From: Pseudomonas sp.
GTDB lineage: Bacteria > Pseudomonadota > Gammaproteobacteria > Pseudomonadales > Pseudomonadaceae
Reading direction: 5' to 3'
NCBI GenBank assembly: GCA_003525045.1
Contig: DQGF01000491.1
Coordinates: 1-10,100, forward strand
Length of the DNA: 10,100 bases
This document shows, piece after piece, positions 1 to 6,159 of this stretch. The notes under the pieces are model-generated. The model had not been told where the DNA came from. It ran no database searches and was given only the letters and a program-made list of their open reading frames with translations. Made by a program: the position numbers and the translations under genes. Positions within the stretch are counted from its first letter, which is position 1, and each line of letters opens with the position of its first letter.

Positions 1-17
1 AGGCTTGCCCGCGAAGC
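1..17. repeat. Partial REP-type palindrome at the window edge
   Basis: The first 17 bases (AGGCTTGCCCGCGAAGC) match the style of Pseudomonas REP repeats, in which a short CG-rich arm carries GCTTGCCCGCGAA or its complement. The element is cut by the window edge, so the partner arm and true length cannot be seen. It begins two bases beyond the stop codon of the DszA-like gene, which fits the usual placement of REPs just downstream of operons. Recognition is by resemblance only. Confidence 0.45.
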
Positions 18-19
18 TT

Positions 20-1372
20 TTAGCGGCGGAACGCCGATCCGGTATGTTGTTCAGGCAAATGCGCCTCTGCGTGGAACAGCTTTTCTCGCAAGCTGCCGCT
101 CTCGTAAGCCGTCTTGTACGACCCTCGACGCTGCAGCTCAGGAATCACCAGCTCAATGAAATCCACATAGCTTTCCGGGGTAACAATCCGCGTCAGGTTG
201 AAGCCATCGAGCCCGGTTTCAGCAATCCACGATTCCAGCTCATCCGCCACCTGTTCCGGCGATCCAACCACGGTGATGTAGCGCCCGCCGAGGGCGTGTT
301 GCTCCAGCAACTTGCGTCGGGTCCAGTCGTTGTTTTGCAGGTTGTTGGTGGCGGACTGGATAGCGTTGCTCTTCACGTACTGGATCGGCTCATCGATCTC
401 GTATTCAGAGAAGTCGATCCCGGTGGACGCCGAGAAATGCGCCACCCCGGCCTCGGCACTGGCGTAACTCAGGTACTCGGCATGCTTGGCCCAGGCCTGT
501 TCTTCGGTCGCGCCGACAATCACATTCAGTCCCATGAACACCTTGATGTCCTCGGGGTTGCGTCCGGCCTCGACGGCGCTGGCGCGAACCTTGTCCACTT
601 GAAGCCTGGTCGACGGTTTGTTCTGGCCGCTGATGAACACGCATTCGGCATGGCGCCCGGCGAACAGCAAGCCGCGATCGGAACTGCCCGCCTGGAACAG
701 CACCGGCGTGCGTTGCGGCGACGGTTCGCACAGGTGATAACCCTCGACCTGATAGAACTCGCCCTTGTGCTCGACCTTGTGCACTTTTTCCGGTTGGGCG
801 TAGATCCGTTGCTTTGGATCGTTGAGCACCGCGCCGTTTTCCCAGCTGCCTTCCCAGAGTTTGTAGAGCACTTGCAGGTATTCATCGGCCTGGTCGTAGC
901 GGCGGTCGTGCTCGACCTGCTCGCTCAGGCCCATGGCCTTGGCGGCACTGTCGAGGTAGCCGGTGACGATGTTCCAGCCGACCCGACCGCGGCTCAGATG
1001 ATCGAGTGTCGACATGCGTCGGGCGAACAGGTACGGCGGTTCGTAGGTCAGGTTGGCGGTCAGGCCGAAGCCGAGGTTTTTGGTGACGGCGGCCATGGCC
1101 GACACGAGCAACAAGGGATCGTTGACCGGCAACTGGATCGACTCTTTCAGCGGCACGTCCACCGAGTTCTGGTAGATGTCGTACACGCCGACGATGTCGG
1201 CGATGAACAAGCCATCGAACAACCCGCGCTCCAGCAGTTGCGCCAGTTCGGTCCAGTATTCGATGGTTTTGTACTGGGTGGAGTTGTCCCGTGGATGTGT
1301 CCACAGACCGTGGTTGATGTGCCCGATGCAATTCATGTTGAAGGCATTGAGCAGGATCTTTTTCTTCGTCAT
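20..1372 (-). CDS. DszA/NtaA/SnaA-family FMNH2-dependent monooxygenase (LLM class)
   Basis: A 450-residue flavin-dependent oxygenase of the luciferase-like TIM-barrel class. It is colinear with the DszA (dibenzothiophene sulfone monooxygenase)/NtaA (nitrilotriacetate monooxygenase) branch, which is about 450 residues long. Family hallmarks seen are an N-terminal H-x-x-HGLWTHP stretch (18-27), LERGLFDGLFIAD (47-59), AAVTKNLGFGLT (94-105) and GRVGWNIVT (129-137). These enzymes use FMNH2 supplied by a separate reductase to attack C-S or C-N bonds; the substrate cannot be read from sequence. The ATG follows a GGGGGA ribosome site and directly abuts the TGA of the upstream sfnB-like gene (no spacer), so it is the last gene of a three-gene operon. 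Placement behind two SfnB/DszC-like genes and near cystine uptake suggests sulfur release from organosulfur compounds (inference). Cytoplasmic; no signal peptide seen. Confidence 0.88.
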   Translation of the reverse strand: MTKKKILLNAFNMNCIGHINHGLWTHPRDNSTQYKTIEYWTELAQLLERGLFDGLFIADIVGVYDIYQNSVDVPLKESIQLPVNDPLLLVSAMAAVTKNLGFGLTANLTYEPPYLFARRMSTLDHLSRGRVGWNIVTGYLDSAAKAMGLSEQVEHDRRYDQADEYLQVLYKLWEGSWENGAVLNDPKQRIYAQPEKVHKVEHKGEFYQVEGYHLCEPSPQRTPVLFQAGSSDRGLLFAGRHAECVFISGQNKPSTRLQVDKVRASAVEAGRNPEDIKVFMGLNVIVGATEEQAWAKHAEYLSYASAEAGVAHFSASTGIDFSEYEIDEPIQYVKSNAIQSATNNLQNNDWTRRKLLEQHALGGRYITVVGSPEQVADELESWIAETGLDGFNLTRIVTPESYVDFIELVIPELQRRGSYKTAYESGSLREKLFHAEAHLPEQHTGSAFRR

Positions 1373-2566
1373 TCAGATGGTCCCCCGCAACAGCGGGTTT
1401 TCATCGTTGAGGTAATAGTTGCCGACGGCGTGATACTTCCAGCGCACCGGGTCGTGCAAGGTGTGCACTCGAGCGTTGCGCCAATGACGATCCAGGCCGT
1501 GCTCGATCAGGGTCGCCTGGCTGCCGGCCAATTCGAACAATGTGCTACCAGCGGCGAGAGAGATTTCGGTGCTGATGGCCCGGGCTTCGGCGACGGCAAT
1601 CGACGCGGCGGCGACGGTCTGCGCGTGGGTGTCGGCCTGGGCCTTGTCGAGAAATTCGCCAGAGCGTTCCAGCAAGGCTTCGGCGGCGTGCAGGCGGATG
1701 CTCAAGTAGCCGAAACTTTTGATGGTCAGGGGATCTTCGGTGGCTTTGTCGTTGCCGGAATCGATCCACGGCCGGGTCTTGGTGCGCACGAAGTGCAGCG
1801 CATCTTCATAAGCGGCGCGGGCGATGCCGGTGTCGATGGCGGCGTGGAGAATCTGCGCCAATGGGCCGACGGTGGTCGGACGCTCGAAAGCGCTCTGAAA
1901 CGGAATTACGTCTGCGGCAGCGACATAGACGTCTTCGAACACCACCGAGCCGCTGCCGGTGGTGCGTTGACCGAAGCCGCTCCAGTCGTCGATGACCGTC
2001 AGACCTTTGCTGTTGCGAGGCACGAAAGCCAGTTGCTGCACGCCGTTTTCATCCACAACCGACGTAGGAATGCGCTGCGCATAAATGGCGCCCGTGGCGT
2101 AGAACTTGCGGCCGTTGATGCGGTAACCATCACCGTCTCGACTGAGGCTGGTAACGCGGTCGTGGGCGGTTTTTGTACCCAGTTCAGCAAGCGCATTGCC
2201 GAAGCGCTGACCGGCCAGCACTTCTGCGTACAGGCGTTTTTTCTGTTCGGCGCTGCCATTCACTCGCAGCACTTCGAGGGCATAGAAATGGTTTTGCGGG
2301 ATTTGCCCGAGCGAACCGTCTGCCTGGGCGATCAAGGCAATTACCTTGGCCAGCGTGACGTTGGAAACGCCAGCGCCGCCATATTCCTTGGGCACGCTGA
2401 TGCCCCACAGACCCGACCGGGAAAACACTTCCAGTTCCGGGTGCGGCAAACGGCGCTCGCGGTCACGCAGAGCGCTGTCGCGTTTGAAATCCTCGGCCAG
2501 GTCACTGGCGACAATCAGGGCTTGCTCATCGCTGGTTATGACCGCGACGTGGTGAGAAAGAGTCAT
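1373..2566 (-). CDS. SfnB/DszC-family flavin-dependent monooxygenase (acyl-CoA dehydrogenase fold), copy 1
   Basis: A 397-residue protein of the acyl-CoA dehydrogenase superfamily, in the SfnB/DszC branch that acts on sulfur compounds rather than fatty acyl-CoA. Seen: SVPKEYGG (57-64), LGQIPQNHF (86-94), a flavin-region SGFGQRTTGSG (196-206) and the family C-terminal RHWRNARVHTLHDP (360-373); its two late histidines, 368 and 371, align with the DszC active-site histidines His388/His391. The start is the ATG at 2566: GGAG lies six bases upstream. The longer TTG start at 2590 has no such site. It lies 38 bases after its paralogue and abuts the DszA-like gene. The whole protein has no cysteine and no methionine except the initiator, which fits synthesis during sulfur starvation. 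Exact substrate unknown; likely needs reduced flavin from a reductase encoded elsewhere. Confidence 0.86.
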   Translation of the reverse strand: MTLSHHVAVITSDEQALIVASDLAEDFKRDSALRDRERRLPHPELEVFSRSGLWGISVPKEYGGAGVSNVTLAKVIALIAQADGSLGQIPQNHFYALEVLRVNGSAEQKKRLYAEVLAGQRFGNALAELGTKTAHDRVTSLSRDGDGYRINGRKFYATGAIYAQRIPTSVVDENGVQQLAFVPRNSKGLTVIDDWSGFGQRTTGSGSVVFEDVYVAAADVIPFQSAFERPTTVGPLAQILHAAIDTGIARAAYEDALHFVRTKTRPWIDSGNDKATEDPLTIKSFGYLSIRLHAAEALLERSGEFLDKAQADTHAQTVAAASIAVAEARAISTEISLAAGSTLFELAGSQATLIEHGLDRHWRNARVHTLHDPVRWKYHAVGNYYLNDENPLLRGTI

Positions 2567-2604
2567 GTGTTTCTCCAGATAACTGGTCAAAAGTGTTCTG
2601 GTCG

Positions 2605-3846
2605 TTAAATCCAGGAGTGCCGGGCGGGCAAAGTGCCGTTCAAGTAGTAGGTGCCGACCGCGTGGTATTTCCAGCGCACCGGGTCGTGCAGCGTGTGCAC
2701 GCGAGCGTTGCGCCAGTGACGGTCGAGGTTGAATTCGGCGAGGGTGGCGCGACTGCCCGCCAGTTCGAAGAGTTTCTCGCTGGCCAGCAGCGAGATCTCG
2801 GTGGTCAGCACTTTGGCTTCGGCCACGGCAATCGAAGCACGGGCAGCGGATTCGGCTGTGAGCGGCGCGGCGATGACCTGATCAAGCACCTGCCCGGCCT
2901 TGCGCAACAGCGCTTCGGCGGCGTGCAGTTCGATTTTCAGCTTGCCGATGTCGGCGATCACGTAGAGGTCATCGCAGGCCTTGTCGACCTTGGCATCGAT
3001 CCATGGCCGGGCACGGGTTTTCACGAACTCGATGGCATCGTCGATGGCGCCCCGGGCGATGCCGGCATCGATGGCCGCTTGAATTAACTGCGAGACCGCC
3101 CCCTGGATGTTCGGCGTGTCGTTGATCTTCCAGTTATCCACCACCAGCTCGGCGTCGACCCGCACGTTGTTGAGCAAAATCGTGCCGCTGGCGGTGGTGC
3201 GCTGACCGAAACCGGACCAGTCATCAACGATGCGCAGGCCCGGTGTGCCGCGGCGGACGAAGGCCAGCACTTGCTTGCCGTCGTCGTTCAGTGCTTTGAC
3301 CGCAACCCAGTGGGCGAACAGGGCGCCGGTTGAATAAAACTTCTGGCCGTTGATGACGAAGCCATCGCCGTCGGCAGTGATCCGTGCTTTGAGTTCAAGG
3401 GTGTTTTTGGTGCCGCGTTCCGGCCCGGCATTCCCAATCCGCCAACCTTCGAGCACGCTTTTGAACAGCTGCTTTTTCTGTGGTTCGGTAGCGCTGCCGA
3501 GCACCAGATTGAGAATGCCGAACTGGTTCTGCGGGATCTGCCCCAGTGCCGGGTCGGCTGCGGAAATGATCGCGAACACATCGGCCAGGGTGACGAATGA
3601 AACCTGTGGGCCACCGTACTCGCGCGGGATCGCGATGCTGCCCAGCCCGCTGCGGGTGAACTGTTCGATTTCCGACCATGGCAGTTTGCGCTGCCGGTCA
3701 CGCTTGGCTGCTTGCAGGCGGGCGACTTGCGCCAGCTCATGGGCAGCCTTGATGGCTTGTGCATCGTTGCGCAAGACTTGGGCGGGCAACAACAAGGGGG
3801 CGATGTCCAGATCACTCTGAACGATTGCGTCTGCCAGACTGGACAT
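2605..3846 (-). CDS. SfnB/DszC-family flavin-dependent monooxygenase (acyl-CoA dehydrogenase fold), copy 2
   Basis: A 413-residue paralogue of the next gene downstream, colinear over nearly its full length. Shared motifs are IPREYGG (73-79), LGQIPQNQF (101-109), SGFGQRTTASG (211-221) and RHWRNARVHTLHDP (376-389). A run of 25 residues (374-398) is identical to 358-382 of the copy-1 protein. At position 108 it has Gln where copy 1 has His93, so the two may differ in substrate or flavin chemistry. The ATG at 3846 is preferred over the GTG at 3855 because AAGGAG sits eight bases before the ATG and overlaps the GTG. The protein has one cysteine and no methionine beyond the initiator. First full-size gene of the operon; its start overlaps the stop of a candidate leader ORF by one base. 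Role in organosulfur oxidation is inferred from family and context. Confidence 0.85.
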   Translation of the reverse strand: MSSLADAIVQSDLDIAPLLLPAQVLRNDAQAIKAAHELAQVARLQAAKRDRQRKLPWSEIEQFTRSGLGSIAIPREYGGPQVSFVTLADVFAIISAADPALGQIPQNQFGILNLVLGSATEPQKKQLFKSVLEGWRIGNAGPERGTKNTLELKARITADGDGFVINGQKFYSTGALFAHWVAVKALNDDGKQVLAFVRRGTPGLRIVDDWSGFGQRTTASGTILLNNVRVDAELVVDNWKINDTPNIQGAVSQLIQAAIDAGIARGAIDDAIEFVKTRARPWIDAKVDKACDDLYVIADIGKLKIELHAAEALLRKAGQVLDQVIAAPLTAESAARASIAVAEAKVLTTEISLLASEKLFELAGSRATLAEFNLDRHWRNARVHTLHDPVRWKYHAVGTYYLNGTLPARHSWI

Positions 3847-3914
3847 CAGAGCCACTCCTTGGCTGCACGCAATGCCCTGGCGATCTGCACTGGGGTGATT
3901 GTGTTCCGGACCAT
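3846..3914 (-). CDS. Candidate 22-codon leader ORF, overlapping the sfnB-like start
   Basis: A short reading frame starts at ATG 3914 after GAGG with a five-base spacer and runs 22 codons (MVRNTITPVQ...AAKEWL), ending in TGA. The stop and the next ATG form TGATG with a one-base overlap, and its last codons carry the AAGGAG ribosome site of the sfnB-like gene. That layout is typical of translational coupling. An in-frame earlier ATG at 3932 has no ribosome site. The peptide is basic and predicted helical by eye, with no cysteine codons, so it is not a classic cysteine-codon attenuator peptide. I do not recognise a family. It may be a true small protein, a coupling ORF, or chance. Confidence 0.4.
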   Translation of the reverse strand: MVRNTITPVQIARALRAAKEWL

Positions 3915-3933
3915 ACCTACCTCACATCTCATG

Positions 3934-3956
3934 AAAACGCCGCGATCAGTGCGGCG
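3934..3956 (-). terminator. Terminator-like hairpin in the sfnB-operon leader (possible attenuator)
   Basis: On the minus strand CGCCGC, a seven-base loop ACTGATC, and GCGGCG form a perfect six-base-pair GC stem followed at once by TTTT and then C. This has the form of a short intrinsic terminator, located between the predicted promoter and the leader ORF. A stem of six pairs with only four T is weak, so it could act as a partial terminator or attenuator, or merely as 5' UTR structure. Confidence 0.35.
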
Positions 3957-3987
3957 AACGAAAACAAGAATGTCCGGTGGTCCGGTT

Positions 3988-4016
3988 CATATACCCTAAG
4001 CGTGTATAAATAAAAA
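3988..4016 (-). promoter_or_regulatory. Candidate promoter of the sfnB-like operon
   Basis: On the minus strand a weak -35 (TTTTTA, 4016-4011) is spaced 17 bases from a -10 (TATATG, 3993-3988). A strongly AT-rich stretch extends upstream to about 4040. A poor -35 plus AT-rich upstream DNA fits an activator-dependent promoter such as those bound by CysB, but no CysB site is provable by eye. No convincing sigma-54 -24/-12 pair was seen, although some sfn genes use one. TATACA at 4008-4003 is an alternative -10. Confidence 0.3.
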
Positions 4017-4063
4017 ATAAACTAACTTTTAGGAATATACATAGAATGGGTGTCACCTACCGC

Positions 4064-4143
4064 TGTAGGAGCGAAGCTTGCTCGCGAAGGCATTAGCACT
4101 GACACCGCGTTATCGTTCTTCTCGAGCAAGCTTCGCTCCTACA
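4064..4143. repeat. Inverted REP pair (REPIN-like), 21-base perfect arms
   Basis: TGTAGGAGCGAAGCTTGCTCG (4064-4084) recurs as its exact reverse complement at 4123-4143, with a 38-base spacer. TGTAGGAGCGAAGCTTGCTCGCGAA is the typical style of a Pseudomonas REP element. The pair starts six bases beyond the stop of the orphan gene and separates it from the sfnB-operon promoter. It may stabilise the 3' end of the upstream transcript. There is no T tract, so it is not a clear terminator. Such pairs are thought to be moved by RAYT transposases encoded elsewhere. Confidence 0.85.
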
Positions 4144-4149
4144 GGGGTC

Positions 4150-4914
4150 TCAGTGTTTGCGGGGTTCGGCGGCCATGAGCATTGCCTTCGGCCGGACCTT
4201 CAAGTACGGATTCGCACCACCAATCTTCAACCTGCGCGGCGGTGCCCAGCGCGAGTTGTTACCGACCCGATCGAGGATGCAGTAAGTCACCTCGAGCCGA
4301 AGGTCTTCGCCGGCTTCGACAATGATCTCCGGCGGCACCCACACCCGGATCGGCTGGCCGACGTCGCAAGCCTTGAGCTTTGGCAGGTCCATGCGCACAT
4401 CGCCCCAGCGCAGGGTGATTTCGTCGTCGGCGGCCATGTTCAAGTACGGCTCGATGGTCACCGGGACACCGCGCTTGATCTGGTTCGGGTTGACCCCCTG
4501 GCGGCAAATGGTCTCTGGGATGCTCACCGGCGCCAGGCTCTGGTTTTCATCGCCCAATAGTGCAGAGGGTTGGCCACCGGGGCAGTCGAGTTTGATCTGG
4601 ACGCGCACGGCGGGTGACAGGGCTGCCCCCTGCCCGACTTGCATGATCCGGTAGTGGAAGTGTGAAGCGCCATGGGCAATGAAACTTTCCGGTACGCGCA
4701 GGCTGACGGTGTTGCCGACATCATGGACACTCAGCACCCTAGAGGCCACGTAGCAGTTGTCCCAAAACAGTTCGATCAGGTCGCCTTCATCCATACCGGG
4801 ATAGGGCGCGACGTCGACCAACAGGTGAGCCGCCGAGGTGATGTTGATGCCGTTCTTGTGTGATTGCGCCAGGGAGGGCGCCGCCAGTTCGGGTTTGTTC
4901 GAGATGCCTTGCAT
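4150..4914 (-). CDS. Orphan protein with two similar beta-rich units, function unknown
   Basis: A 254-residue predicted protein that I cannot assign to a named family. The ATG at 4914 is chosen because AAGGAG lies five bases upstream; the longer TTG start at 4983 lacks one. The protein is two diverged copies of one unit. Residues 31-109 contain VAPYPGMDEGDLIELFWD, and 150-231 contain IEPYLNMAADDEITLRWGD. Both units continue through a DVG step (65-67, 184-186), a V-P-x-x-x-I segment (74-79, 193-198) and end in an R-V/L-x-I-strand. Alternating hydrophobic residues suggest Ig-like beta-sandwich domains. There is no signal peptide, membrane segment or catalytic motif. It holds five cysteines and seven methionines, unlike the flanking sulfur-starvation proteins, so it may not be co-regulated with them. 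It has its own long upstream gap and a REP pair just after its stop. Confidence 0.7.
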   Translation of the reverse strand: MQGISNKPELAAPSLAQSHKNGINITSAAHLLVDVAPYPGMDEGDLIELFWDNCYVASRVLSVHDVGNTVSLRVPESFIAHGASHFHYRIMQVGQGAALSPAVRVQIKLDCPGGQPSALLGDENQSLAPVSIPETICRQGVNPNQIKRGVPVTIEPYLNMAADDEITLRWGDVRMDLPKLKACDVGQPIRVWVPPEIIVEAGEDLRLEVTYCILDRVGNNSRWAPPRRLKIGGANPYLKVRPKAMLMAAEPRKH

Positions 4915-5012
4915 GGGTTCTCCTTGAAGTCTTGCAACGAAGTCCATTTCTGAAAAACCAAAAATGCGAATTCCGAACAGCAAAACCGTTCATTACTTTG
5001 AATTGAAATAAT

Positions 5013-5093
5013 GAGTGAGCGTGATGAGTATCAATTGCTGAAGACTAGATAAGAGTGAGCTTGAATAAGAGTCAATAGAGCGGATTAGTTAAA
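5013..5093. repeat. Degenerate tandem repeat, about 40-base unit, two copies
   Basis: GAGTGAGC occurs at 5013-5020 and again at 5053-5060. The following bases also match imperfectly: a TCAAT block and GACTAGATAA versus GATTAGTTAA at the unit ends. Together this suggests a decayed duplication of about 40 bases upstream of the orphan gene. It overlaps the candidate promoter, so it could hold paired regulator sites, or be decayed sequence only. Confidence 0.4.
5046..5075 (-). promoter_or_regulatory. Candidate promoter of the orphan gene
   Basis: On the minus strand TTGACT (5075-5070) lies 18 bases from TATCTA (5051-5046). The -35 matches five of six consensus bases, the -10 only three. It would give a 5' UTR of roughly 125 bases ahead of the ATG at 4914. 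Confidence 0.3.
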
Positions 5094-5360
5094 TACAAGA
5101 TTCCTTGTTATTCAGAAAGTTCCTACGCGTTGGGGTTAATAAACCTTGTCGATCTGTCGAACATACCCGTCAAAATCGCCCGATTTAACCGGGGATGAGG
5201 CGATGACTGTTTGTCTCTCGTCAAATTTCAGGGTCGAGAGTATTAGACGTGGTCATTCTGTTACAGGGCATATATATGTACCGCGCATGCTGACAAGAAG
5301 TTGTATACCGCGCGGGCACATTTAATAAGATGGCGAAGGGTTTTATAAAGTGAAGGGGCA

Positions 5361-5376
5361 CTTCCATCCATGGAAG
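5361..5376 (-). terminator. Short hairpin downstream of tcyN, possible transcript end
   Basis: CTTCCAT and ATGGAAG form a perfect seven-base inverted repeat with a two-base centre, 23 bases after the tcyN stop. GGG and CCC outside it could extend the stem across an internal loop. No run of T follows, so its role as an intrinsic terminator is doubtful. It could equally be a protein-binding palindrome. Confidence 0.28.
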
Positions 5377-5399
5377 TTGACCCGTATTGCGTGGGTGTT

Positions 5400-6155
5400 T
5401 TAGTTGTGGGCGTTATTCAGAAATTTGCTGAGAAACTGTTTCGTTCGTTCTTCTTTCGGGTTGGCAAACAATGCCTTGGCTTCGCCTTGCTCGACGATCA
5501 CCCCCTTGTCGAAGAACACCACACGGTTGGCCACGTCCCGGGCGAAACCCATTTCGTGGGTGACAATGACCATGGTCCGTCTCTCTTCGGCCAGGCTGCG
5601 GATGGTCGCCAGCACTTCACCCACCAACTCGGGGTCGAGGGCGGAAGTGGGTTCGTCGAACAGAATCACTTCCGGCTCCATCGCCAGCGCACGGGCAATC
5701 GCCACACGCTGTTGCTGACCACCGGAAAGGCGACGCGGGTACGCGTCTTCCTTGCCCGCCAGGCCAACCCTGGCCAACAGTTTTTTACCCAGGGCAACGG
5801 CTTCGGCACGCGGGATCTTTTTCACCACGATCGGGCCTTCGATGACGTTTTCCAGGGCGGTGCGATGGGGGAACAGATTGAAGCTCTGGAACACGAAACC
5901 CACGTGCTGGCGCAAACGTCGCACCAGGCCCTGCTGCTGGTTCAGCGGGCGGCTGCCATCGATCTCGATGTCACCGACCTTGATCCGGCCACTGGTGGGC
6001 TCCTCCAAGAAGTTCAGGCAACGCAAAAAGGTGGTTTTGCCCGAGCCACTGGGCCCGATGATCGCCACTACTTCCCCTTCCTTCACCTGCAGATCGATGC
6101 CGTTGAGCACCACTTGACCCTTGAACTGCTTTGTCAGTTTTTCCACGACAATCAT
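5400..6155 (-). CDS. tcyN: Cystine-type ABC transporter ATP-binding protein
   Basis: A 251-residue polar-amino-acid ABC ATPase that powers uptake through TcyL. All nucleotide-binding motifs are intact: Walker [10 protein letters not shown] (34-42), Q-loop Gln90 in VFQSFNLFP, signature LSGGQQQR (143-150), Walker B VILFDE (163-168) with catalytic Glu168, D-loop ALDP (172-175) and switch His200. Length is normal for the GlnQ/HisP/TcyN group. The ATG lies four bases past the tcyL stop, with AGGAG inside the end of tcyL. It is the last gene of the tcyJLN operon. Cystine specificity is inferred from the partner binding protein and from neighbouring dcyD; sequence alone shows only a polar-amino-acid importer. 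Confidence 0.9.
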   Translation of the reverse strand: MIVVEKLTKQFKGQVVLNGIDLQVKEGEVVAIIGPSGSGKTTFLRCLNFLEEPTSGRIKVGDIEIDGSRPLNQQQGLVRRLRQHVGFVFQSFNLFPHRTALENVIEGPIVVKKIPRAEAVALGKKLLARVGLAGKEDAYPRRLSGGQQQRVAIARALAMEPEVILFDEPTSALDPELVGEVLATIRSLAEERRTMVIVTHEMGFARDVANRVVFFDKGVIVEQGEAKALFANPKEERTKQFLSKFLNNAHN

Positions 6156-6159
6156 TGGG

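Larger units (their letters stand above)
4915..5399. other. 485-base intergenic region
   Basis: AT-rich non-coding stretch between the orphan gene and tcyN, both on the minus strand. It holds a candidate promoter (5046-5075), a degenerate tandem repeat (5013-5093), and a short hairpin near the tcyN stop (5361-5376). TACCGCGC occurs twice (near 5280 and 5307). I see no RNA gene and no convincing ORF that is not antisense to tcyN. The central part, about 5100-5350, shows nothing I can name. Confidence 0.55.

Noticed and set aside
2564..2590. TTG start at 2590 for the copy-1 sfnB-like gene.
   Set aside because: GGAG sits six bases before the ATG at 2566. The TTG has no ribosome site, and the added residues include part of that site.
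5..2608. An 867-codon open frame on the plus strand opposite the DszA-like gene and one sfnB-like gene.
   Set aside because: It is antisense to two clear enzyme genes and spans their junction. Its translation is rich in Gly, Val, His, Gln and Arg with no family features. Such frames are common opposite GC-rich Pseudomonas genes.
1373..3846. Reading the two paralogues as acyl-CoA dehydrogenases of fatty acid oxidation.
   Set aside because: The C-terminal RHWRNARVHTLHDP motif and the sulfur-locus context place them with SfnB/DszC monooxygenases.
3850..4063. A sigma-54 promoter for the sfnB-like operon, as known for some SfnR-controlled genes.
   Set aside because: No TGGCAC-N5-TTGC pair was found by eye; the only GG/GC pairs of suitable spacing lie within the leader ORF too near the start codon.
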